IMG/VR virus record: IMGVR_UViG_3300037010_001286
Coordinates: 18,149-82,148 of that record
From: a virus
Reading direction: 5' to 3' (one strand)
Length of the DNA: 64,000 nucleotides
Shown: piece after piece, positions 9,014 through 16,853 of the stretch
Layout of the letters: every line of letters starts with the position of its first letter
How positions within the stretch are numbered: position 1 is the first letter of the stretch
Position numbers and translations under genes: made by a program
Notes under the pieces: model-generated
What the model saw: the letters and a program-made list of their open reading frames with translations, nothing else
Told to the model about the DNA's origin: nothing
Databases searched by the model: none

Positions 9014-10422
9014 AATGAGTCCTCGAAAGGTAGACTCATCTGCTCTCCTTTAATTAAATCATAATTTAGTTTAAAAGATATTTCCCCATTCCCTGTAATA
9101 ATTTTATACTTATGTAAAGTTATAGAAAAGTCCTCTTTTACCTCTTTAGTAAGTATGAAATCAATGTTATAATATTGTGCCTTTGCTCTAAAGTACATGT
9201 AACACGAACTACATAACCCCTTCACATTAGTCTTTGTTATAGCACCACAACATTTACACATAAATACTCCTGCACCTGATACATCGGATATTCTACTTCT
9301 AACTATATTATCTCCTAACTTAATGTCAGTTACAGTTATAAATCGGTTATCTAAACCTTTATCAATAAAATCTTCATCAATATTACGATAGTATCTTTCT
9401 CCTGTACTAAGAACTAAACCAATAGGCATATAATCATCATCTAAAATATAGTCTGATACCTTTTCGACCCGGTTTTCAACTCTAAAAAGTACCTTTATTA
9501 GACCATTTGAGAACACTAATAGGTTATTCTCTAGGATTTTGGGAATTATTTGACTAAACTCATTAGCGTTATTTAAAAGGATATTTTGAGTGTGTCTAAT
9601 CTCGATATAGTTAAATTCACTCTCAGGAAAGTATTTTTTCATACTAAAATCAAAGTCAGATAAGTTTACATCAACATTCCCTCTATATAAGTTCAAAATA
9701 CTTTTATAATCTTTTGATAAACAAATAGGAACTAATTGCTTACCGTGTCTACGATTAGCTTTCTTACTAAATATAAATATACACCCAAAGTTATTATAGT
9801 GAAAGTTATTTATAAAGTAGTCACGTACAAGCTTATTAGATAGATTACTTTTAATGCTATTACCACGTTTAATGATATAGTATAGCTTAGACTTCTTACG
9901 ACAACTTTTAGGTATATTTACCAAAACTGCTGGAAATTTAGCATTAGAAAAATCGAAAGACCTTGAAATTCCTTCTAAATGTTCTTCCATATACTCATCT
10001 AAGTGGGTAGGGAGTTTTATATATGTACTAAATAATGTACTTAATTCATGTAAATTCTCAAGGGAATTTAATAAAAACTCAACACCAAGTTTTTCCATAA
10101 TAGACTTATTGAAAATAGAAGCTATAATTTGTTGATGATTTACGGACATTCTTTTAAGTTCTACCCTAGCAGCTGCTAAGTTATCTTCTTGTAACCAATA
10201 ATATACTTTTCCTATATTATCTAACAGAGGTAAATTTTCGGTATTCTTATTTGGAACAATACTTACATTAAATTTTATTGGGGAGTGGATAGTTAAGGAG
10301 ATGATAACCTCAAGTAACTCTTTATTCTCAGGGGAGGATTTATAAAATTCTATGAATTTCTTTGCCCCTAAGTTAGGCAAAGAGTTTTTAATTAATAGAA
10401 TTAGATTAGCAAGTTCATCCAT
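9010..10422 (-). CDS. catalytically dead DNA-ligase-like protein with zinc ribbon and clamp-binding-like tail
   Basis: 470 aa from ATG 10422 (GAGG six bases upstream; overlaps the sigma gene stop). Residues ~10-240 follow the pattern of the ATP ligase encoded at 59214-60506: ENKELLEV and KFNVSIVP match its N-terminal domain, and FPAVLVNIPKSCR aligns with FPVIVQEKLDGVR. The nucleotide-accepting Lys is Ile and the DGE motif is lost. KLYYIIKRGNSI matches the ligase segment KVTFYTRQGNTI. A C4 zinc ribbon (CKCC...CSSC) follows near residues 400-420, and the C-terminus contains QMSLPF, fitting the QxxLxF clamp-binding consensus. Being coupled to the sigma gene, it may be a clamp-linked transcription or replication accessory factor; that is inference. 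Confidence 0.6.
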   Translation of the reverse strand: MDELANLILLIKNSLPNLGAKKFIEFYKSSPENKELLEVIISLTIHSPIKFNVSIVPNKNTENLPLLDNIGKVYYWLQEDNLAAARVELKRMSVNHQQIIASIFNKSIMEKLGVEFLLNSLENLHELSTLFSTYIKLPTHLDEYMEEHLEGISRSFDFSNAKFPAVLVNIPKSCRKKSKLYYIIKRGNSIKSNLSNKLVRDYFINNFHYNNFGCIFIFSKKANRRHGKQLVPICLSKDYKSILNLYRGNVDVNLSDFDFSMKKYFPESEFNYIEIRHTQNILLNNANEFSQIIPKILENNLLVFSNGLIKVLFRVENRVEKVSDYILDDDYMPIGLVLSTGERYYRNIDEDFIDKGLDNRFITVTDIKLGDNIVRSRISDVSGAGVFMCKCCGAITKTNVKGLCSSCYMYFRAKAQYYNIDFILTKEVKEDFSITLHKYKIITGNGEISFKLNYDLIKGEQMSLPFEDSF

Positions 10423-10978
10423 CTTCGACCTCAAAATAATCTTTCATGTGGAGTAGGCAGGTAGTTATAATACGTTTAACTTTAGCACGACTAAAACCAA
10501 CTAACTCACTGATTTTAACTACACTATCCTGTAATATAAAATAATCGTACAGGATACGATGTTCTAATGGCGTTAAGCTTTCTAAATATGTAGAAAACTC
10601 TTCAGCACACTGTAAACGTACTATTTCATCATCTATATCACTTAAACTATGATCTACAAACTCTTCTTCTAAGAGACCAGCAGAAGTAAATGAATGCATC
10701 TCTCTATTAGATTGAACTGACCCAGGACGCACAGTAGAGCTTCCTTTAGGACTATTTCTACCAATATAATCTAAAATAGCACCGGAAACACGTCTATAAG
10801 CATACCCCATATAAAAATTATTCTTACTTTCCTCATATTTTTCTCGTGCTTTAACGTAGGCCAGTAAACCCTCTTGAACTAAATCATCTAGCTCTACATA
10901 GTAGTTAGAACGAAGAAAATACTTATAAGCAATCTTCTCTACAAATTCATAGTCTTTCTTTGGAATTTCTTCTATCAC
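10415..10978 (-). CDS. phage RNA polymerase sigma factor
   Basis: 187-aa sigma70-family protein of the compact sigma28/FliA-like kind. Region 2 spans ~14-75: ELDDLVQEGLLAYVKA is the core-binding helix and FYMGYAYRRVSGAILDYI matches the DNA-melting/-10 helix. Region 4 spans ~133-183 (LTPLEHRILYDYF then the HTH helix KISELVGFSRAKVKRI). Region 3 is short. GTG start with GGGG upstream overlaps the gp46-like gene stop. It probably redirects host RNA polymerase to the ACGATWATW sites in front of virion genes. The operon has its own sigma70 promoter at 14731-14759, which would place sigma synthesis before late transcription. Confidence 0.88.
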   Translation of the reverse strand: MIEEIPKKDYEFVEKIAYKYFLRSNYYVELDDLVQEGLLAYVKAREKYEESKNNFYMGYAYRRVSGAILDYIGRNSPKGSSTVRPGSVQSNREMHSFTSAGLLEEEFVDHSLSDIDDEIVRLQCAEEFSTYLESLTPLEHRILYDYFILQDSVVKISELVGFSRAKVKRIITTCLLHMKDYFEVEDG

Positions 10979-12660
10979 TTTAGACCCCTTTGAGAGTTAA
11001 TTGAAGTTAAGCTAGTAACCCCTTTATCTTTTGTAAAAGTAATAACTGTATCAAACATATTTATAGGCAGTTCTTCATGGTGTGTTATTACATATACAGC
11101 CTTATTCTCACGTATAATCTCTAAGAACTTAGTAACCATACTAATACCCTCATCATCTAATACTCCAAACAGCTCGTCAATTACTAAGTAATTAGTAGAA
11201 ATACCTGTTACTTGCTCTAAAGTAAACAAGGTTGTAATTAGAAGAACTAGAGAAACTCTAGTACGCTCTCCCGCAGATAAATCATTAAATCCTTTTAAGA
11301 TACCTCTATCATAAAATTCATATTCTAACTTACCATTTTTAACAGATACTTTAATGTCGATTGTAAAATCAGTTTTATCTATTAGGTCTTTAAGCACAGT
11401 AACGAATACTTTTCTAAATTTATTAAGATACTCATTAGTAAGTGTTCCATTTTTTATAAAAAGTAAACACTCCTCAACTAATGCAAGTTTCTTATCTAAA
11501 GCATCCATGTCTGAAACAATATCACTTAATTCTTTTTCAATTTCATCCCGTTGTTTAACAATCTTGTCATATGCAGAGTTCTGCTCTGCAACTACCAGTA
11601 ATTTTGATTTTAAAATGTTAATTTTTCCTAAAATAGCAGCCTCATCATCAGCCAAACTTTGTTTTACTCTAGTACACTCATCGTCTAAGGTAGATATAGT
11701 AGAGGTAAGATTACTAATGAAATTTTCTTTTGTACTTTTTTCCTCTATTAATTTGGATAAATCAAGATTTAAAGTATCTTTATCAAGAGTCCCAACTGCC
11801 CCACAAGTAGGACAAATATTAGAAGAATTAATTAGCCTCTCTAACTCAACTATCTTATAGTTTATAAGAGATAACTCAGTATTTAAAGCACTACGCTCCT
11901 CTTTGAGTCCTACTATTTTAAGTCTCGTAGCCTCTACTCCAGCATGTTTAGGGCTACGAGTGACTGCTAAAAGAGACTTAGTTAGAGTATTAATATTTTC
12001 TTCTATTACTGTAACATTTACTTTCTGAAATGAACTAAGTAAGGAGATATTTTTCTCACAATTTCTCATCTTAGTTATTAGAATAACTCTAAGATTTTTA
12101 AGTTCTTTTCGCTCCTCTTTTAATATAGCCTCAGATTGCTGAATAGAGGCTATATTAAAAAATTGAAAAAGTATATTATCCTTATTTGTAGTATCCAAAA
12201 TTGCTTGGAGGGTACTTTGACTAATATAAGTCAAAGCAGAAAATGTATCAAAGTCTAACCCAAGTATATCTTTAATTTGTTTAAGTTGATTTGGAATACC
12301 TTTTACTGAAATATCTACTCCATTTTTAAGTACGGTAATTTTATTAGTATTTCTGTCATTTGTAACTGTATAGTTATCTTTTTCATTGAGAGTAAAATCT
12401 AAGCTAATACTATATGGTTTTCCAGTAATAGAATTATTTACACTCTCAATAGTACCTTTAGGGTTTTTAATATTCTTGTTAAATAGCCCTTGGTAAATAC
12501 TAGAAAAGGTAGCAGTCTTTCCTGAGCCATTAGAACTCTTAAAAGAACTTTCAATATCATTATTGATACCTATAATATAATGAAGCCCCTTCTCTACAGG
12601 TAAAGTAATACTACCAACTGAGAAGAAATTATTTACACTTATCTTTTTAATCTCTAACAT
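10975..12660 (-). CDS. SbcC/gp46-like recombination nuclease ATPase subunit
   Basis: SMC/Rad50-type ATPase, 561 aa. Walker A NGSGKT (44-49), a zinc-hook CPTC (283-286) at the tip of a coiled coil, ABC signature LSAGER (461-466) and Walker B LVIDELFG (492-499) are present. Short arms resemble T4 gp46 and T5 D13 more than cellular SbcC. Start overlaps the end of the nuclease-subunit gene by 14 bases. The complex would resect DNA ends for recombination-dependent replication. Confidence 0.93.
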   Translation of the reverse strand: MLEIKKISVNNFFSVGSITLPVEKGLHYIIGINNDIESSFKSSNGSGKTATFSSIYQGLFNKNIKNPKGTIESVNNSITGKPYSISLDFTLNEKDNYTVTNDRNTNKITVLKNGVDISVKGIPNQLKQIKDILGLDFDTFSALTYISQSTLQAILDTTNKDNILFQFFNIASIQQSEAILKEERKELKNLRVILITKMRNCEKNISLLSSFQKVNVTVIEENINTLTKSLLAVTRSPKHAGVEATRLKIVGLKEERSALNTELSLINYKIVELERLINSSNICPTCGAVGTLDKDTLNLDLSKLIEEKSTKENFISNLTSTISTLDDECTRVKQSLADDEAAILGKINILKSKLLVVAEQNSAYDKIVKQRDEIEKELSDIVSDMDALDKKLALVEECLLFIKNGTLTNEYLNKFRKVFVTVLKDLIDKTDFTIDIKVSVKNGKLEYEFYDRGILKGFNDLSAGERTRVSLVLLITTLFTLEQVTGISTNYLVIDELFGVLDDEGISMVTKFLEIIRENKAVYVITHHEELPINMFDTVITFTKDKGVTSLTSINSQRGLK

Positions 12661-13636
12661 CTTTTAAAACTCCTCTCAAATAATCTTCTAAATCTTGTGA
12701 TATTGGGTAATTGTTTGTTTTAAGTAGAAGGAGTAAAGTATCTATAACCTCAGTTTTTTTATGATTATACAAATCTAGTACTAAATCTTCAAATTCCTCA
12801 GTATTAGCAATCTCTAGAGGCTTAAACTCAAAATTATCTACTAAAGGGTTCTTCATTAACTTTGAAGCTACTTCAGTACTAGGACTACTCTGAACAATAA
12901 CTTTATAAATATGTCTTGAGTCTAAAGATAACCCAGTAAGAACTTCCTCAGCAGTAGTTGTATGTAATATTTTACAAGGTAAATCTAATCTCTCCCAAGT
13001 ATATGAAAGCTCTTTATCCAAGTTAATTAAGAAATATCCACAGTCTCTAGGTAAATCAAAATGTATACTATATGGACTGGATGGGTATGTTACATTTGGA
13101 AATGGAGCATAAGAGTGGTGTATATCCCCTACAAAGCAGTGGTTAAATATCTTAGAAACTTCACCAACATCAATTTCTCCCTTAATAAAAGTACCAAAAT
13201 TAGCTCTAAAATGAGAGAATAATATACTTTGTCTTTGTGAGCTAATATCTTTCTTTTTACTAGCAATAGTTTTACATTTTAAATGTGATACAAAGTATAA
13301 ATCATAATTAGGAATTTTTAATACAACATCCTCCAAGTATGTAAAGCCAACTGCTGGGATAAAATCAAATACTGTCTTATGGTCTGATAAATTTTCGTGG
13401 TTACCTGAAATTACCCATACAATTTTTTCAGCATCTCTTAGAATTTGTATGCCCTCATAAAATACTTTTAATTCCTCTAAGGATACCTTAGCAGTATCAA
13501 AAGTATCTCCACCTAAAATAATGTGAGATGCTGGACATTCTGATAGTAAAGTAAAAAGTTGAAGAAAGCGATTAGAAGCCCAGGTAGGGCTATGACGTAA
13601 GCTTAGGTGAATGTCACTAACAAAAGCCACCTGCAT
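12647..13636 (-). CDS. SbcD/gp47-like metallophosphoesterase nuclease subunit
   Basis: Mre11-type nuclease, 329 aa. Metal motifs in order: SDIHL (D8, H10), GGDTFD (42-47), GNHE (78-81), SHFRANFG (H142) and GDIHH (170-174). It is the catalytic partner of the adjacent Rad50-like ATPase, with overlapping reading frames giving coupled translation. Its own ATG overlaps the stop of the acyl-carrier-like gene (TAATG). Confidence 0.93.
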   Translation of the reverse strand: MQVAFVSDIHLSLRHSPTWASNRFLQLFTLLSECPASHIILGGDTFDTAKVSLEELKVFYEGIQILRDAEKIVWVISGNHENLSDHKTVFDFIPAVGFTYLEDVVLKIPNYDLYFVSHLKCKTIASKKKDISSQRQSILFSHFRANFGTFIKGEIDVGEVSKIFNHCFVGDIHHSYAPFPNVTYPSSPYSIHFDLPRDCGYFLINLDKELSYTWERLDLPCKILHTTTAEEVLTGLSLDSRHIYKVIVQSSPSTEVASKLMKNPLVDNFEFKPLEIANTEEFEDLVLDLYNHKKTEVIDTLLLLLKTNNYPISQDLEDYLRGVLKDVRD

Positions 13637-13863
13637 TAAAGAGCCTCTAAGTAGGAAATAACGTCCTTACCACACTTTAGAGTTGGTAAAACTGAGTCAG
13701 GGATAGCAATATCATATAGCTCTTCAATACCCATAACTGCTGATAATAAGTCTAAAGAGTCTACACGATAAGAAGATAGAGGTACGTAAATGCTAAAATC
13801 TCTTGGGTGGACATGAGCCACCCTAGTTAGTTCTGCTATTACATCATCAACATTTATTACCAT
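13636..13863 (-). CDS. acyl carrier protein homologue
   Basis: 75-aa protein with the acyl-carrier layout: helix I (VDDVIAELTRVAHV), loop, then the phosphopantetheine attachment motif DSLDLL with Ser36, helix II running into IEELYDIAIPD (family pattern ALEEEFDTEIPD), and a final helix. Length and spacing equal bacterial AcpP. If modified by host holo-ACP synthase it could carry an acyl or aminoacyl group. It sits between SSB-like and SbcD-like genes, with AAGGA before its ATG, and no fatty-acid gene is nearby, so the carried group and role are unknown. Alternatives are a decoy for host ACP partners or an apo scaffold. Confidence 0.8.
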   Translation of the reverse strand: MVINVDDVIAELTRVAHVHPRDFSIYVPLSSYRVDSLDLLSAVMGIEELYDIAIPDSVLPTLKCGKDVISYLEAL

Positions 13864-13872
13864 TATAAATCC

Positions 13873-14673
13873 TTAAAATTGAATATCATCCTCATCAATA
13901 TCAATCTGAGGTAGACCATCAGTAGTAGGGGTAGTACCATTACTACCTCCAGCGTTTGTAGCCTCAATCCATTTATTAAATTTCTTAATAGCATCAGAAG
14001 TTACTGCAACGTGTTTTGCAATCTCAGCAGCGTCACGAGGGACTGCCTTCTTAATATCAAAGCAGAAAGCTGGTTGGAAGTTTGTAGGAACTTTAATACT
14101 GCCAACCTCAAAATTCCACTTGAGAACTGGAGTATCTATATTAAGATTATCACAAGCTTCTCCAAATTTATGGTAACTAGTACCATGTAGATAATGTAGG
14201 TAAGGAGCATACGAACCATCTTTTTGTTTAACCATCAATAACAAGATGTTATTAAATGTAACTTTTTTACCTTCATCTTTAAGCTGTTTAATAGTTTTCT
14301 TTGACTTCTTATCTATCATACTTGGAGCATCATAAGGTGAGAAGTAAATGTCAGTAATAATTGTTGTACTAAATGTAGCTACATCATAGTGACTTGATTG
14401 GTACACAGAACCTGCAACAAAAAACTCAAGGGTACTACCTAAATCTTCCCCTTTCTCTTTAACAGTAAGAGTTTTTTTATCAATCACCCAACCACTAATA
14501 AAGTTACCTTTTTTAACACCAGCATCAACCAGTACATCCTCTTTATCATAATTCATTTTAAGAATAGGGAAAGGCATACCGCCCGACGCAGCACCCCCTG
14601 ATACTTTTGCCATTGTTTTTGCAGTTTCTGCATCAAACCCCATTGCGATTAGTTCTTCGTAAGTGTAATTCAT
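13873..14673 (-). CDS. single-stranded DNA-binding protein-like, acidic C-terminal tail
   Basis: 266 aa. The middle is beta-rich, compatible with a phage SSB OB-fold but without an alignable signature. After a Gly/Ser/Thr-rich linker the chain ends in DIDEDDIQF, closely resembling the bacterial SSB tail DDDIPF that docks partner proteins. The N-terminal ~30 residues (EELIAMGFDAETAKTMAK) look like a UBA-type helical hairpin. A sigma70 promoter lies directly upstream, making it the first gene of the SSB-ACP-gp47-gp46-sigma operon. SSB is the best assignment from tail and context; the fold is not proven here. Confidence 0.72.
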   Translation of the reverse strand: MNYTYEELIAMGFDAETAKTMAKVSGGAASGGMPFPILKMNYDKEDVLVDAGVKKGNFISGWVIDKKTLTVKEKGEDLGSTLEFFVAGSVYQSSHYDVATFSTTIITDIYFSPYDAPSMIDKKSKKTIKQLKDEGKKVTFNNILLLMVKQKDGSYAPYLHYLHGTSYHKFGEACDNLNIDTPVLKWNFEVGSIKVPTNFQPAFCFDIKKAVPRDAAEIAKHVAVTSDAIKKFNKWIEATNAGGSNGTTPTTDGLPQIDIDEDDIQF

Positions 14674-14730
14674 GTTTCGGCCTTTATGTCAGTTTTTTAG
14701 AGTTACACGATTAGGTGTTCGTCTATAAGT

Positions 14731-14759
14731 ATTGTACTAGAAATAGAAAGTAATGTCAA
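14731..14759 (-). promoter_or_regulatory. sigma70 promoter for the SSB/recombination/sigma operon
   Basis: Read on the minus strand: TTGACA (14759-14754), 17-base spacer, TACAAT (14736-14731). It lies ~58 bases upstream of the SSB-like ATG and downstream of a hairpin terminator, so it isolates this operon from the dNMP kinase operon. Confidence 0.85.
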
Positions 14760-14785
14760 TAGATTATGAAAAGAATTTTGAAGAA

Positions 14786-14804
14786 CTTGCAGGAAACCTG
14801 CAAG
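14786..14804 (-). terminator. hairpin terminator after dNMP kinase
   Basis: Perfect 8-bp stem CTTGCAGG/CCTGCAAG with a 3-base loop, followed on the minus strand by TTCTTCAAAATTCTTTTC, a loose T-rich tract. It lies 8 bases past the kinase stop and just before the next promoter. Confidence 0.65.
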
Positions 14805-14811
14805 AATTTAA

Positions 14812-15411
14812 TTATGCTTCAGGGGTGGTAGTGTTAGTAGAAGGAGCTGTAGGCTCTACAGGAGGAATAGTATCTTTATCTTCCTCCCAATTAAAGAATT
14901 TTTTTATTTCCTCTGCTAAAACTTCTACTTCAGATAAAAGCTCAGATACACCTTCAGGATTTTCTAATATATAATCAAAAGACTCATAAGTATCTAAAAT
15001 AGTCTCAGACGTGTGTTCATCAATACCTAAGGGAACACTTGGACGAACAATACGAACTTTGAAAGAGCCTGGAAAAATCTCCTCAATAAATCTCCAGTCA
15101 GGGATAATTACAAAGTAGTTAGCTGGAAGATCTTCAATCTTTTTTAGAAGTAGGTCATACCATACAGTATCCCCAAAAATAGGCTTCATTGCTTCAGTAC
15201 CAAGACGTTGTAACATAACTCTATATTCATTATCATTATTTTTACGAATATCTAGTTCTTCTAAAGTAATACCTAAGGTCTCTGCTAAAATTTGTTTTAG
15301 AGGCTCAGCAAAACTAAGTATAGTAGCATAAGGAAGCTTATCTTTTAATAGACGAGCAACTGTGTCTTTTCCATGTCGTTTTTTACCTGATAATTGAATA
15401 ATATGTGCCAT
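14812..15411 (-). CDS. deoxynucleoside monophosphate kinase
   Basis: Phage dNMP kinase (T4 gp1 type), 199 aa, producing dNDPs for DNA synthesis. P-loop GKKRHGKDT occupies residues 9-17 with the first strand HIIQLS. The frame is open seven codons earlier, but ATG 15411 is preferred: AGAAGGA stands 7-8 bases before it and its A overlaps the stop of the small membrane gene. The C-terminus is a Pro/Thr-rich tail. It complements the reductase, ThyX and dCMP deaminase genes at 53-59 kb. Confidence 0.85.
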   Translation of the reverse strand: MAHIIQLSGKKRHGKDTVARLLKDKLPYATILSFAEPLKQILAETLGITLEELDIRKNNDNEYRVMLQRLGTEAMKPIFGDTVWYDLLLKKIEDLPANYFVIIPDWRFIEEIFPGSFKVRIVRPSVPLGIDEHTSETILDTYESFDYILENPEGVSELLSEVEVLAEEIKKFFNWEEDKDTIPPVEPTAPSTNTTTPEA

Positions 15412-15587
15412 TAATAACATCCTTCTACACAACTAAGTGTATATAATTTAATTAGAACTAAAATAAAAGCAAACATTAAAGCTAACCCAACACCATTATT
15501 AACCTCAAAGGTACCATCAAGCCAGTCAGTAATACGTGTATATTTTAGGAAAATCTTATCTCCTAAATTCTTTAGATATTTTTTCAT
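15411..15587 (-). CDS. small membrane protein, 58 aa
   Basis: Unrecognised. N-terminal Lys-rich segment (MKKYLKNLGDKIFLKY), then one membrane helix at ~33-50 (GLALMFAFILVLIKLY) and a short Cys-containing tail. AAGGATT precedes the ATG, and its TAA overlaps the kinase start. It fills the gap between the 5'-nuclease and kinase genes, so it is probably expressed. Confidence 0.65.
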   Translation of the reverse strand: MKKYLKNLGDKIFLKYTRITDWLDGTFEVNNGVGLALMFAFILVLIKLYTLSCVEGCY

Positions 15588-15588
15588 A

Positions 15589-16500
15589 TTAATCCTTCAT
15601 TTTAAAAAATAATTTATCTACGGGAGATAAAGGACAAACCTTACTATACTCCTGTAAGAGTGTCATAGAAAACTCATCATAAGAGTTGCCTAAAGGTCTA
15701 GTAGAGAACTTTACCAAGAACTCTTTCTGTTCTTCTTCAGATAGATCAGCTAAGGTTACAGGCTTAAATAGCTTGTAGTTTAGCTCTATCATATCATCAT
15801 AACTAACAGACTCATCAGGAAGGCATATACCATTAGAGTTAGAGTCAAGAAGTCCTCTAATCTTAAATTTAAGGGTATTAAAGTCAGAATACTTAGGGTA
15901 AAGTCTAATAAAACTCTTAACCCCAAACTTGTGAAGTCCTTTTACATTTTCTTTAGCAGACCCTGCAAATACCTGTAGATAAAATACCCCTAAAGGGTCT
16001 ACCTCATATTCCTCTACACAATTTTTAGAAGTAATAAAACGATTACGTTTTACATTTAGCATTCTAATATTATCAGCAAATAGAAAACTAGCCCAGTCTT
16101 TATCTGAACTCAATAGAGTTACTGTGGTATCAGTATTAGCAAATCTACTAGCAATTATTGAGCCAACGTCATCTGCCTCAATACCACTAATATCAATAAC
16201 ATTACCAAAATAAGAAAGCCAAGGTATAGAATTTCGATATTCTTGTTCAAATATACGCTTTCTTTCTTGCTCTTGGGGAGTAGCTTTCTTATCATTCTCT
16301 TTTCTATGAGATTTATATGCTGGATATATTAGGGAGCGTTTTGTTTTACCTATATCAACTGCAAATACAATTTTAGAGGGTTTTACATTATTACTTCTAC
16401 ATATTCGGGAAATCTCAGAAAAAACACCTAGTAGTGGTCTATGATTGTGGTGTTGATTAAAACACATCAATTTATAGTCTATAACTAAAATTTCAGCCAC
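15589..16500 (-). CDS. 5'-3' exonuclease / flap endonuclease
   Basis: FEN-family nuclease, 303 aa, comparable with T5 D15 and T4 RNase H: removes RNA primers and flaps. Metal residues visible: D8 (LVIDYK), D49 (FAVDIG), the YKSHRK arch (62-67), GIEADD (106-111) and SSDKDW (131-136), followed by the helix-hairpin-helix region. GTG start with a strong AAGGAGG. It complements the polymerase, which lacks a 5'-nuclease domain. Confidence 0.9.
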   Translation of the reverse strand: MAEILVIDYKLMCFNQHHNHRPLLGVFSEISRICRSNNVKPSKIVFAVDIGKTKRSLIYPAYKSHRKENDKKATPQEQERKRIFEQEYRNSIPWLSYFGNVIDISGIEADDVGSIIASRFANTDTTVTLLSSDKDWASFLFADNIRMLNVKRNRFITSKNCVEEYEVDPLGVFYLQVFAGSAKENVKGLHKFGVKSFIRLYPKYSDFNTLKFKIRGLLDSNSNGICLPDESVSYDDMIELNYKLFKPVTLADLSEEEQKEFLVKFSTRPLGNSYDEFSMTLLQEYSKVCPLSPVDKLFFKMKD

Positions 16501-16542
16501 TGTGTCCTCCTTAAAGTTGAAAAAGCATTATATAACCTATAA

Positions 16543-16622
16543 TCTTAAAGAAAACTGAAAGCCTATTTTACGAGGTTTCTTAGAGGTGTCCCAAGACCTA
16601 TTATTGTATTACCCTCTAAGAA
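16543..16622 (+). repeat. duplicated structured element, copy A
   Basis: The 68 bases 16543-16610 match 49489-49556 with only three differences, in the same orientation. Shared hairpin AAGCCT-8-AGGTTT (one G.U). A second, outer stem pairs 16577-16586 with 16613-16622, perfectly over 10 bp, enclosing TGTCCCAAGACCTATTATTG. The copy-specific differences fall in this stem. Both copies lie in divergent promoter regions about 70-80 bases before an ACGATWATW motif. Function unknown. Confidence 0.75.
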
Positions 16623-16692
16623 CTTTAGAGAAATTTTCCTATAACTTTAAGGTTACTTTTAAGAAACTTTTTGTACAATATTACTTCTAAAT

Positions 16693-16701
16693 ACGATTAT
16701 A
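16693..16701 (+). promoter_or_regulatory. late-type promoter motif before Rep
   Basis: ACGATTATA, identical to the elements before tape measure, fibre and hub genes. Predicted start ~16708 would coincide with the first base of the interleaved repeats, 153 bases before the Rep ATG. No clear -35. Confidence 0.55.
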
Positions 16702-16710
16702 TATATGAAG

Positions 16711-16804
16711 ATATTGTAGTGCCGTCCCAGGTACTTGTTAAACAATAGAGCCTTCTTTTGAAGGCACTACAATATGTTTATCTAGGATTGATAAGTACCT
16801 GGGA
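16711..16804 (+). ncRNA. interleaved inverted repeats with pseudoknot topology (Rep leader)
   Basis: Two perfect complementary pairs are interleaved: 16711-16723 with 16763-16775 (13 bp) and 16725-16736 with 16793-16804 (12 bp), order A-B-A'-B'. A third hairpin, GCCTTC/GAAGGC (16750-16755 with 16760-16765), shares three bases with A', so it competes with the first stem. In RNA this is an H-type pseudoknot with an alternative fold. It ends 50 bases before a plasmid-type Rep gene, where plasmids often use such structures to control initiator translation. Confidence 0.65.
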
Positions 16805-16853
16805 AGCCTTGTTAATCTTCTTATAATCATAATTAAATCTGAATGGATTAACT

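Larger units (their letters stand above)
16501..16853. other. 353-base divergent intergenic region, structured
   Basis: Between the minus-strand 5'-nuclease and plus-strand Rep genes. From left: minus-strand TATAAT-like box near 16530 (possible nuclease promoter with poor -35); repeated structured element (16543-16622); the late-type motif ACGATTATA (16693-16701); interleaved inverted repeats (16711-16804); a 50-base leader to the Rep ATG. No open frame of note. Good candidate for an origin or replication-control region. Confidence 0.7.

Noticed and set aside
10530-10560. ACGATTATT inside the sigma gene
   Set aside because: Coding (LYDYF), and the downstream gene is translationally coupled; no evidence of a separate promoter.
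11354-11860. 168-codon plus-strand frame
   Set aside because: Antisense to the SbcC/gp46-like coiled coil, no SD, and the sense gene has all catalytic motifs.
14753-14974. Plus-strand 73-codon frame
   Set aside because: Antisense to the dNMP kinase end and overlapping the minus-strand sigma70 promoter and terminator.
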